DNA of 64,000 nt from Nephrocerus scutellatus (lineage: Eukaryota; Arthropoda; Insecta; Diptera; Pipunculidae): positions 58,616,920 through 58,680,919 of the forward strand of contig OX352765.1 in assembly GCA_947095585.1 (NCBI GenBank), read 5' to 3'. A program made the position numbers and the translations under genes. The notes beneath the pieces are model-generated. The model had not been told where the DNA came from. It ran no database searches and saw only the letters and a list, made by a program, of their open reading frames with translations. This document shows, in pieces, positions 1 to 8,801 of the stretch (its first letter is position 1; every line of letters begins with the position of its first letter).

Positions 1-1
1 T

Positions 2-558
2 ACTTTGGCAAAACCGCTTAGCAAATTGTTTTATCTCTCAATGAAGACAGGTGTTTTTCCGTCAATTTGGAAAATAGCTAATATTCAACCCGTCCCGAAA
101 AAAGGTGTTAAATCTGCACCTACTAACTACCGCCCTATTGCTCTGTTGTCAGTTTTATCAAAAGTAATGGAATCTATCATTAATTTCAAACTAATGAGCT
201 ATCTGGATTCTAATGCTCTTTTATCCGATGTTCAGTATGGATTTCGAAAAAATCGATCTTCAGGTGAACTAATGACGTGCATGACTCATTGTTGGGAGCG
301 GAGCATTGAAAATCTAGGCGAATCAAGCGTTGTGTCTTTGGATATTTCTAAGGCTTTTGATAGAGTTTGGCATATTTGTCTTATTAATAAGATTCGTGCT
401 CTCAACTTACACCCCTCTCTCATTACATGGATTGAGGATTATTTATGGAACCGCAAAATAAAAATTGTATTGAATGGTTTTTCCTCATCTTCGCATGAGA
501 TCAATGCTGGCGTTCCTCAAGGGTCATCCTTATCGCCAACATTATTCTTAATATATAT
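2..558 (+). pseudogene. Non-LTR retrotransposon reverse transcriptase, 5' half (split by LTR insertion)
   Basis: Open frame entering from the left edge and running to the LTR at 559. It carries reverse transcriptase (RT) blocks in the usual order: NYRPIALLSVLSKV (block 2), QYGFRKNRSS, LDISKAFDRVW (block A with a catalytic Asp) and AGVPQGSSLSPTLFLIYI (block B). This order and wording match LINE reverse transcriptases of the I/Jockey-like insect groups; the exact clade is not certain. The frame is broken by a Gypsy LTR exactly between block B and the catalytic FADD block C, which resumes at 1211. Removing the LTR and one atat copy rejoins the two halves in frame. This half occurs only once in the window, so it marks the left end of the tandem array. 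Confidence 0.9.
555..558. repeat. Target-site duplication of the Gypsy LTR, left copy (atat)
   Basis: The 4 bases atat directly before TGTTAC at 559 recur directly after GTAACA at 1211-1214. Ty3/Gypsy elements commonly make 4-6 bp duplications. Taking out the LTR plus one copy restores the LINE frame, which independently supports the boundary. Confidence 0.85.
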
Positions 559-1210
559 TGTTACAAAAAGTAGTCAGTAGCGTATATAATAGAATTCAAA
601 TCCTAAAATAAATCCCAATGTAAATACTGCATACTAAAAATTAGCACTTTTGTGTTGCATACTTTTAGGCTCTAACAGCATTAGATTATTTGAAATTTGA
701 AATGTAACCGCCTGCAAGTTTGAATCATTGTGTACTGGTCAAACAAGTAGTCAAACCGGTTTGTGCGGTTTTACCGGTTATTGTAAAAGAACATGATTGA
801 ACATGTAGTCTATTTTTAGAAGATGACTCATTACATATATGTATCGTTAGTTGTAAATAGGGGAATAAGGCTATAATTTTCTGGATATTTCTGTCTGCAA
901 TATTGGAAGTTTCTGGAAGTTATGATTGAGTATAAATAGAGGCATTAGGCCGAAGTAAGATGAATTAGTTGTTTGCAATTTAACAAGTTAAGTTGTAAAA
1001 GTTCTTGTAAAGTGATAAAGCTATAACCTAAGAGAATTATTGTGAAGTACTAGTGTTCTTGTGTACATTTAAAGTAATCACCATTATAAATTGTGAACTT
1101 ATGTTAATTTTATTGGTGTTCATTAAAGTTGTTATTTTTAAATTAATTAACTTGTGTTGTGCTTTAATTGCATAATCCTTTACGAACTCGAAAGCCTGAA
1201 TTTCGTAACA
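559..1210 (+). repeat. Solo Gypsy LTR, full length (652 bp)
   Basis: Begins TGTTAC and ends GTAACA, a perfect 6-bp inverted terminal repeat, with atat on both sides. LINE coding sequence flanks both ends, so this LTR stands alone: the internal Gypsy region is absent here. It is the only one of ten LTRs in the window with bases 817-1008, which include a TATA box. The simplest reading is recombination between the two LTRs of one inserted element. The last bases read into the LINE frame from a TTG at 1168, with no ATG. Confidence 0.88.
931..938 (+). promoter_or_regulatory. TATA box of the full-length LTR
   Basis: The bases tataaata sit in a tataaatagaggc context about 370 bases into the LTR, a plausible core promoter at the U3/R boundary. 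Transcription would start about 25-30 bases downstream. All other LTRs here lack this segment. Confidence 0.6.
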
Positions 1211-2490
1211 ATATCAATGATTTGTTGTCTTCTACAACATGTGATATCCACTCATTTGCTAATAATACGACGTTATCGGCTTCCATGGAGTTTGTTAGTC
1301 AAAAAGAATACAATTCTCGCTTGATTGGTTCGCGTGAATTAATGAATTCGACAATTCTGTCGATCATTCAAGTCATTCTTGATTGGGGCAGATCTAATAC
1401 GGTGGAATTTAACCCAAATAAATTCCAGGCTTGTGTTTTTTCTCAAAAGGCAATTCAACATTTCGTAGCACCAGTAATTAATGGTGCCACTATTGCGAGA
1501 TCAGTTTCACTTAAGATGTTAGGTTTGAAAATTTCTAGTGAGTTTTCCTGGAAGGAACATATTTATGAAATCTCAAAAAGAGCGAGCCAATGCTTGGGCT
1601 TTATAAGACATTGTAATTTTAACTTCAGCCCCTCTGAAGTATTAAGATTATATAAATCTTATGTTAGACCAATTTTAGAATTTAATTCATTTGTGTGGGG
1701 TGGGGCTCCTAGATCGCATTTGGTTCATCTTGATGGAATTCAAAATAGAGTTATCCGTTTGATAAACGATGTAACCATTACTTCATCTCTTGATTCTTTG
1801 GAGCATAGACGTAATGTTGGTGCTTTATCTGTTTTCTTAAAATTTTACAACGGTTCTTCTGTTCTTCAGAAACCCGTTCTCTATTCCCAGGTCCTTTTGT
1901 CAGCAACGTTAACACTCGTTTGAGGTCTAATCAACATAGATTTGCCTTAAAACCGTTCTCATGTAGAACCCAACACTTCAAACCGTCCTTTTATACGAGA
2001 GTGACTTCGATGTGCAATCAATTGGTCGACTCCGTATTTCCCGAATCTTATAATTTACAGGCCTTCAAAATAGCTGTCAACAACTTCCTGAAGGACGACC
2101 GTAGTGTTCATTAGAGGATACGATTATTTTATATAAAAAAATTATTATTGATTGTATTTTTTGTATTATTTAAAATATTTGTTGTTTATTTTGTAATATT
2201 TTCTTGGTCAAGGTTTTTTGTAGTTTTCCCTGACCATGATTCATTGATAAAAGTATTTGGACTCGCGTCGTTTTAGTTTCGTGTTCGTTTTTTCGTATTG
2301 CTTTTTTCATGAATCAGAGATAATTATGAGAAAATAAATTGAAGCCGGCTACAAACGCGAGGAATGTATTATATTGTAAGTCACATTCCTACGAATTTTT
2401 AATTTTAATAAAGGGCATAGCCCAACTTATTGCCGTGACGAAAGTCATTCAGGGACTTATCCCTTGGCAATGAGTCTTTAAAAAAAAAAA
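1211..2490 (+). pseudogene. LINE reverse transcriptase 3' half, 3' UTR and poly(A), U1
   Basis: Continues the RT of 2-558 after the LTR. Block C is FANN at 1255-1266, so both catalytic Asp codons have become Asn. Then follow the thumb region (LGLKISSEFSWKEH), the C-terminal motif KSYVRPILEFNSFVWGG and the LIND/HRR segment typical of insect LINEs. The frame shifts near 1920; the last coding part ends in a stop at 2112-2114. An AT-rich 3' UTR follows with AATAAA at 2407-2412 and a poly(A) run ending at 2490. BEL gag sequence begins right after the poly(A), so the LINE was inserted in BEL gag. Confidence 0.88.
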
Positions 2491-4078
2491 CAGGTTCGAC
2501 AACAAAAGAAAAATATTTGCCAGTCAAGTCGATGCACTACTTCACACGCCCACGCTGTGCTAAGCATTATAAGAGTGCAAACCCCTTTAGCGTGTGTACA
2601 TTATAAAAAAAAAAAACCTTACAACAGAATCCATAGAAGGTCTACGCAAGTTGTATGACACATCAAAAGAAACTGTCCATGCCCTATCCTCATTAGGCAT
2701 GGATGTAAACTCATTCGGTCCAATCGTCACACACATTTTAAGAGAGAAATTAGACAAGGAATATCAGAAGCAATACGAAGACTCATTAAACAATCCGAGG
2801 GACATAAATTGCATAAACTGTTTAAGCAAAAAACACCAGCTAATGCAATGCCTTAGCAAAACAAGATGCGAGACGTGCAACGGAAAGCACAACACATTAT
2901 TGCATGAGTTTTTTGCTGAAAAGGTTGCACCCAGTACCAACCACAATCAGAACAAGGTACAATCGCTAACTGTCAAAAGAACAAACAAGCACGAGGTTCT
3001 TCTAACAACAGCATGCGTCCTGGGCAACGGATTAATGCTAAGAGCATTAATTGGTCAAGGTTCTCAAGCTTCATTCATCACCGAAGCAGCATTTCAAAGA
3101 ATTCAAGCAAAAAAAGAAGCATCAAACGTAACCGTCATCGGAATGGGAGGATGTGAAGCCGGATGGATGAAACACAAAACAACTCTTCACTTAACTCAAA
3201 GATTCGATTCAAGCTATTCTCTACACGTAGAAGCGTTAATAATGAAAACGTTGACAAGATATCTACCCGAATATGATCTGAGGTACAACTTGGAACTCGT
3301 AAATAAGGTAGTCTTGGCAGATCCGCAATACAACAAACCTGGACAAATAGACATCATATTAGGAGCTGATGTATTCGGAGAAATAATTCTCAATGGAATT
3401 ATCAAGGAGCAAACGTCATCTGTAGTCGCACAACAAACACAATTTGGATGGATTCATTCCGGATCTCCAACCAAAAATAAAGGCAACAAGCATATTATAA
3501 CCGGCCTCATCGCCACTACGAGCTTAACGAAAGAGTTAACAAAGTTCTGGGATATAAAAGATTTTAAGAGCCACAGCGAGCTAAAGGTAACGGAGGAGCA
3601 CGACGCATTCTTCAAAGAGAATACAACAAGGGACAAGAAAGGAAGATATACAGTTCGTCTTCCTTTTAAGTCAGGAGCACCAAGTCTCGGCGAAAACAAG
3701 GGTGCTGCTTTAGCTAGATTCAAGGCATTGGAAGCCAGATTTGGACGCGATACAAAATTAGAAGCCGAATACAAACATTTCATGAAGGAATACATAAATT
3801 TAGGCCATATGAACGTGAGATCAATTCCTACTAATGAACTTAATAACTGCTATCTACCACATCATGCAGTGTGGAAACGCGACAGTTAAAATACTAGCTA
3901 ACGATTTTTATGTAGATGATGTATTGACAGGAGCAAATTCACTTCGAGAAGCAAAATTGGTACAACGCGAACTACAAGATCTATCGCAAGCCGGTGGGAT
4001 GCATCTAAGAAAATGGAGTAGCAATCGACATGAGCTGATAACAACTATTTCAGAAATTCAGTTAAATTTTACAAACCG
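2491..4078 (+). pseudogene. BEL/Pao gag-protease-RT remnant, U1
   Basis: The frame from 2594 to 3889 reads the DUF1759-like Gag segment (EGLRKLYDT, VNSFGPIVTHILREKLDK), then jumps by a deletion near 2805 of about 250 bp straight into the second zinc-knuckle region. Gag and Pol are thereby fused in one frame, whereas in complete units they are in different frames. Next come the DUF1758-type aspartic protease (LIGQGSQASFIT, catalytic Asp replaced by Gly), ILGADVFGEI, and the RT N-terminus up to YLPHHAVW. A large deletion then joins to FYVDDVLTGANS (the YVDD box, about 3907-3942). RT blocks A and B, RNase H and integrase are missing. Confidence 0.88.
2551..2616 (+). mobile_element. Short poly(A)-ended insertion inside BEL gag, U1
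   Basis: About 66 bases ending in a 12-A run interrupt the BEL Gag frame between the codons for LLHTP and the TTES segment. In U8 the bases after the poly(A) (cccattaca) would continue the frame directly. It looks like a very short, 5'-truncated retroposed 3' end. The source family is not recognised. It is shared by U2-U8 and U10, so it predates the array. Confidence 0.55.
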
Positions 4079-4150
4079 TGGAACAATAAATTAATTGGTG
4101 AATTTCAAACCTTGAGACAATAAATAAATTAAATGAAATTTTACAAACCG
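4064..4150 (+). repeat. BEL-to-Gypsy junction flanked by a 15-bp direct repeat
   Basis: The 15-mer aaattttacaaaccg occurs at 4064-4078, at the end of readable BEL RT, and again at 4136-4150, just before the Gypsy gag start. The 57 bases between are AT-rich and unassigned. The junction is present in every unit. It is a candidate for the crossover that created the tandem unit, or a short local duplication at the joint. Confidence 0.55.
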
Positions 4151-4169
4151 ATAAACATTAAATAATAAA

Positions 4170-4250
4170 ATGGAAAGTGCAGTGAACATAAAATCCTATA
4201 GTTCTCAGGAGCTTAAAGAAGAGCTTGCAAGGCGAGGTCTAAGTACTGCA
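4170..4250 (+). pseudogene. Gypsy Gag N-terminus, 27 codons before the SINE (U1)
   Basis: An ATG at 4170 opens a 27-codon frame with SSQELKEELARRGLSTA, a SAP-like helix pattern (LKxELxxRGLxTxG) seen at the start of some insect Gypsy Gags. It is cut at the codon for Ala-27 by the SINE. After the SINE the same frame resumes as AGNKQELFLR, completing the motif. The equivalent ATGs lie at 10680, 17054, 23585, 29958, 36412, 42751, 48702, 54480 and 61164. Confidence 0.75.
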
Positions 4251-4545
4251 TGAAATATAATAATAATATTTGGCGCGACAGACCATTGCGCTCCAAGGCC
4301 TAACTTCTCGCGACCATTTGTGCTGCACATGTTAATTTTTGGGACACAAATGGAAGGGACCTACAATTTAAGGCCGGATCCGAACGGCGAATTGAAAAGC
4401 TTTCCGTATTAATTACTCTCGGAATGTTTGTCACCCATTCGCAAGAGGTGGGACACCGTGAAAAATACTTTTGGTGTTGCTGGGATTCGAACCTGAACCT
4501 CCTGCGCAGCAGCTATGTGCATTACCACTGAGCCATGGCGCCCAC
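4251..4545 (-). mobile_element. tRNA-derived SINE in Gypsy gag, U1 (295-bp form)
   Basis: Read on the minus strand it starts with a tRNA-like head: A box TGGCTCAGTGG (4525-4535) and B box GGTTCGAATCCC (4482-4493), the two parts of an internal RNA polymerase III promoter. A body of about 200 bases follows, including GTAGGTCCCTTCC and a GCGCCA near the 3' end, and the tail is an ATT/TTA microsatellite. The acceptor ends do not pair, so it is not a tRNA gene. The flanking actgca (4245-4250 and 4546-4551) is its target duplication. This form lacks 8 bp (gacaaggt) present in even-type units. Confidence 0.85.
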
Positions 4546-6331
4546 ACTGCAGGAAATAAGCAAGAGCTATTTCTCCGATAACAACAAGTCGTTAAAGCAG
4601 AAAAACAGCAGGCTGGTGAACCATTTTCAATTGAGACGGAGTTAGTGGAGCGAAAAACGGCTAATTCGAAAGATAGCGAAGCACTAAACATGGAAGCGAT
4701 GTTTAATGCTCTAATGCAGCAAATGAAGCAGCAAAGTGAACAATCGCAGCAACGGAATCAAGAGATTAAAAAAGAGTTTATTCAGCAAAAGCAAGAATCG
4801 CAGCAGATATCACAGCAGTTAAATTCCAAACTGACCGTTAAGTTTGAACAGCAAATTCAACAATCGCAGAAACAAAAGCCATGAACTGAAGCAGGAATTT
4901 ACTCGGCAAACCCAAGAACTGAATTCCAAATTTGATCAGCAAAATGAAAAGCTGGATGTTATTTAGGAAAAGTTAAGAGGTGAAATGAGAGGAATTGAAA
5001 CTTCGCTTAAAGGTGAGATAAATGGAATTCATAAAGAAATTAGTGGCTTGGAAGGAAAAATTAAAGAGTTTGAGACCCGGTTGGATAGTCGTACCCAGTT
5101 CGTCAGGGAAAGCACTCAACACACCAGTACCAGAGTCATCCCAGAATCTTCTAGTACCCAAAAAGGAATTTTAAAGCCACCTGCGTTCGATGGCGATACA
5201 GCATTTGAAAATTTCAAAGTGCAGTTTGCAGCTGCTGTAAAACACAATGGATGGGGTGTACAAGAACAGCTTAATTCTTTGATCCTAGCGTTGAGGGGCA
5301 AAGCAGCTCATGTATTACAAATGATTCTAAATGACGAGATGAGTTCCGGAAGAATCTTGAAAGAGTTGGACTTGCGTTATGAACAGTCTCACACACAGGA
5401 GCTAAGCAAAATACAACTCCAGATGAAGAAACAACAGCGAGGAGAACGCCTTTAAGAATTAGAACGTGAAATAACCAAGTTAGCACGACAAGCCTATGGT
5501 GGGGTTCCGGCTGGTATCTTGGACGGATTGGCAGTGGATGCGTTCATCAATGCTATTCGAGATGAACAGTTGAAGCTTCATTTGAGGACAACAGCCAGAG
5601 GAAAGTCGATGAATGAAGTGTTGGCATCGGCTTTGGAGTACGAAGCAGCTAGAGCCAGTTTCTCTACTGATTTAGTTAGATTGCGCAAGTTGGTAACTGA
5701 GGACATAACACAAATAGAAGCCCCCATTGATGAGAAGATTCGAAAATCAAAGACTGGACGCTTCCAGAACGACAGGAATTCCACATCAAATTCTCGTCCA
5801 AAGTGTTTTAGATGTCAGAAACCTGGACATTTCATTCAGGATTGCAAAGAGCTGAGTGCTGGAAACATGATGAGACAGCCTGTGAATGGTGTCAATAATC
5901 TGGAAAGATTACGGCGAATAGATGCACAATATTTGAAGAAGGTGGAGCGATCGTCTTGTACCAGCTTTGCAGGGCAAAGGCTGAAGAAGACAAGAAAATA
6001 TCCCAGGGTCACAATACGCAGCACAAATCTTGGAAGGGATTGCAACAGTTTGGTTGTTATTGGCGTATTGGAGAGAAGACCTTGCGATTTTGTTCTAGAC
6101 ACAGGAGCTTCCAGATCAATTGTAAGTCCTGAAATGGTGTCTGGAGAGAAAGTAAATAGAGTGCATCACTACAAGTTGAGGACAGCTACAGGACATGCTG
6201 CAGTAGTTAAGGGTGAACGTTTTCTTTCAGTCGAGTTTGGAGGAATAATGTTTCGACATCGGTTTATTGTTGCCCGAGTGGAAAATGAATGCATATTGGG
6301 TCTGGATTTTATGATGGCGCACCAGATGTAA
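4546..6331 (+). pseudogene. Gypsy Gag-nucleocapsid-protease, U1 (interrupted)
   Basis: After the SINE the Gag frame continues with an in-frame TAA in AGNKQELFLR*QQ. A Gln-rich coiled-coil stretch (4645-4884), a frameshift with a TAG near 4964, and the capsid-like segment 4985-5455 (KPPAFDGDTAFENFKVQF) follow. A TAA at 5453-5455 replaces CAA found in U8 and U10. The frame from 5519 to 6331 holds a CCHC zinc knuckle (CFRCQKPGHFIQDC) and the aspartic protease (FVLDTGASRSIVS, ending in CILGLDFM). Protease and nucleocapsid motifs are intact here, but Gag is broken several times. No RT follows. Confidence 0.88.
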
Positions 6332-6334
6332 CTT

Positions 6335-6674
6335 GATTTAAGAATGCAAGTAATGAGATGGCGTAATGTGGAAGTTCCGCTCAGCATGGCCGGCAATCAC
6401 AATGGTGGATCATTGAGGAAGTGTTGTGTCCCCGAGTACAAACAAAGTAGAAGACCGGAAATCCAAAAATGTTCAGTTGTTTTACGAATCACGGACCAGC
6501 AGATGATTTAAGAAAGCAAGTAATGAGATGGCGTAATGTGGAAGTTCCGCTCAGCATGACCGGCAATCACAATGGTGGATCATTGAGGAAGAGTTGTGTC
6601 CCCGAGTACAAACAAAGTAGAAGACCGGAAATCCAAAAATGTTCAGTTGTTTCACGAATCACGGTCCAGCAGAT
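6335..6674 (+). repeat. 170-bp tandem duplication after the Gypsy protease (U1)
   Basis: Two direct copies, 6335-6504 and 6505-6674, both starting gatttaagaa and differing at a few bases. 170 is not a multiple of 3, so the second copy shifts the frame. All ten units have it, so it is older than the array. Confidence 0.9.
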
Positions 6675-7102
6675 GAAAGATCATTTGACAAGAGAGCAGC
6701 TTAGGGAAGAACAAGGGCAGGATGATTCAATTGCTCCAGTACTTTGATGGATGGAGCAAGGAGAAAGACCGCAGTGGCACGAAATTGCAACAGCAAGTCC
6801 GACACTAAAAAGTTACTGGGCTCAATTGAGATTCAAAGATGGACTACTAGTAAGGCAATGGGAATCTGCCGATGGTCGGTATTACAAATCAAAGGTAGTG
6901 CTACCAACGGGAAGGAGACTTCGTTTGGCTATACATTTACAGAAACCACAGCAAAGTTGGGAAGAACCCTTCAAGAGGAACAACGACGCAGTATATCTGA
7001 TTCAACAAAGCCCCAGATGTAAAATGAAAGTTGTTCACATTGACAGATTGACAAGGTACAACAACAGAAGGAGTGCTGAATCTGTTCGGGACGAACAGAA
7101 TT

Positions 7103-7112
7103 AAGGTGGGGG
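7103..7112 (+). promoter_or_regulatory. Gypsy polypurine tract
   Basis: aaggtggggg followed by taa and then the LTR start TGTTACG. In U8 and U9 the tract reads aaggtagggg. This position marks the 3' end of the Gypsy internal region. Confidence 0.7.
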
Positions 7113-7115
7113 TAA

Positions 7116-7575
7116 TGTTACGAAAAGTCGTCAGTAGCGTATATAATAGAATTCAAATCCTAAAATAAATCCAAATGTAAATACTGCATACTAAAAATAA
7201 GCACTTTTGTGTTGCATACTTTTAGGCTCTAATAGTATTAGATTTGAAATTTGAAATGTAACCGCCTGTAAGTTTGAATCATTGTGTACTGGTCAAACAA
7301 GTAGTCAAACCGGTTTGTGCGGTTTGCCCGGTTATTGTAAAAGTACATGATTGAACATATAGTCTATTTTCTATTTCTATTAAAACTATAACCTAAGAGA
7401 ATTATTGTGAAGTACTAGTGTTCTTGGGTACATTTAAAGTAATCACCATTATAAATTGTGAACTTGTGCTAATTTTATTGGTGTTCATTAAAGTTGTTAT
7501 TTTTAAATTAATTAACTTGTGTTGTGCTTTAATTGCATAATCCTTTACGAACTCGAAAGCCTGAATTCCGTAACA
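7116..7575 (+). repeat. Gypsy LTR, U2 (460 bp, promoter-deleted)
   Basis: TGTTACG at the start and CGTAACA at the end form a perfect 7-bp inverted repeat. Compared with 559-1210 it lacks the TATA-containing segment, replaced by ctatttctatt. The polypurine tract precedes it, so it is a 3' LTR. Even-unit marker: gtttgcccggttattgtaaaagtac. Confidence 0.88.
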
Positions 7576-8801
7576 ATATCAATGACTTGTTGTCTTCTAC
7601 AACATGTGATATCCACTCATTTGCTGATGAGACGACGTTATGGGCTTCCATGGAGTTTGTTAGTCAAAAAGAATACAATTCTCGCTTGATTGGTTCGCGT
7701 GAATTAATGAATTCGACAATTCTGTCGAACATTCAAGTCATTCTTGATTGGGGCAGATCTAATACGGTGGAATTTAACCCAAATAAACTCCAGGCATGTC
7801 TTTTTTCTCAAAAGGCAATTCAACATTACGTAGCACCAGTAATTAATGGTGCCACTATTGCAAGATCAGTTTCACTTAAGATGTTAGGTTTGAAAATTTC
7901 TAGTGAACTTTCCTGGAAGGAACATATTTATGAAATCTCAAAAAGAGCGAGCCAATGCTTGGGCTATATAAGACATTGTAATTTTAACTTCAGCCCCTCT
8001 AAAGTATTAAGATTATATAAATCTTATGTTAGACCAATTTTAGAATTTAATTCATTTGTGTGGGGTGGGGCTCCTAGATCGCATTTGGTTCATTTTGATG
8101 TTTGATAAACGATGTAACTATTACTTCATCTCTTGATTCTTTGGAGCATAGACGTAATGTAGGTGCTTTATATGTTTTCTTCAAATTTTACAACAGTAGA
8201 TGTTCTTCAGAAACCCGTTCTCTATTCCCAGGTCCTTTTGTCAGTAACGTTAACACTCGCTTGAGGTGTAATCAACATAGATTTGCCTTAAAACCGTTCT
8301 CATGTAGAACCCAACACTTCAAATCGTCCTTTTATCCGAGATTGACTTCGATGTCGACTCCGTATTTCCCGAATCTTATAATTTACAGGCCTTCAAAATA
8401 GCTGTCAACAACTTCCTGAAGGACGACCGTTTTATATAAAAAAATATTATTGATTGTATTTTTTGTATTATTTAAAATATTTGTTGTTTATTTTGTAATA
8501 TTTTCTTGGTCGAGGTTTTTTGTAGTTTTCCCTGACCATGATTCATTGATAAAAGTATTTGGACTCGCGTCGTTTTAAATTCGTGTTTGTTTTTTCGTAT
8601 TGCTTTTTTCAATGAATCAGAGATAATTCTGAGAAAATAAATTGAAACCGGCTACAAACGCGAGGAATGTATTATATTGTAAATCACATTCCTTCGAATT
8701 TTTAATTTTTAATTTTAATAAAGGGCATAGCCCAACTTATTGCCGTGACGAAAGTCATTCAGGGACTTATCCCTTGGCAATGAGTCTTTAAAAAAAAAAA
8801 A
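7576..8801 (+). pseudogene. LINE RT 3' half and poly(A), U2
   Basis: Block C is FADE (7620-7631), the second catalytic Asp changed to Glu. A 22-bp deletion near 8100 breaks the frame between 7533-8105 and 8102-8401. A 13-bp deletion near 8353 (atgtcgactcc) shifts the C-terminal frame. The 3' UTR is kept and poly(A) ends at 8801. Confidence 0.85.

Larger units (their letters stand above)
6332..7112 (+). pseudogene. Gypsy integrase remnant and polypurine tract, U1
   Basis: After the protease stop comes a 170-bp tandem duplication, then a pre-integrase segment (6751-7104: WAQLRFKDGLLVRQW, GRYYKSK). About 360 bp present in U9, including the HHCC zinc finger, are deleted with the joint 'ccaacgggaagg'. 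A second small deletion follows, and then the integrase C-terminus (MKVVHIDRLTRYNNRR). RT, RNase H and the integrase catalytic core are absent in every unit. The polypurine tract aaggtggggg (7103-7112) lies 3 bases before the next LTR, the standard position for plus-strand priming. Confidence 0.85.
559..7115 (+). repeat. Array unit U1 (6557 bp, left-end unit)
   Basis: First unit. Its LTR and LINE part differ from all others (full-length LTR, FANN in place of FADD). From the BEL deletion junction near 2805 onward it matches the odd-type units: Gly for Asp in the BEL protease, 295-bp SINE, stop in Gypsy gag at 5454 and the short 'ccaacgggaagg' integrase deletion. Confidence 0.85.

Noticed and set aside
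1168..1210. LTR-encoded N-terminus for the LINE RT frame
   Set aside because: Only a TTG is available, and the LTR insertion explains the in-frame reading by chance. No ATG or other start context.
4482..4545. A tRNA gene on the minus strand in each unit
   Set aside because: A and B boxes are present, but the acceptor ends do not pair and the sequence continues into a SINE body with an ATT tail and target duplications.
4431..4691. Minus-strand 86-codon frame recurring in every unit
   Set aside because: It reads antisense across the SINE head and Gypsy gag and has no protein-family features.
6469..6747. Recurrent 92-codon frame (starts MFSCFTNHG) as a small gene
   Set aside because: It begins inside the first copy of the 170-bp duplication and reads across into the pre-integrase region; it is a by-product of the duplication frameshift.
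6332..7112. An envelope gene between pol and the 3' LTR
   Set aside because: Integrase C-terminus runs straight into the polypurine tract within a few bases; there is no room for one.
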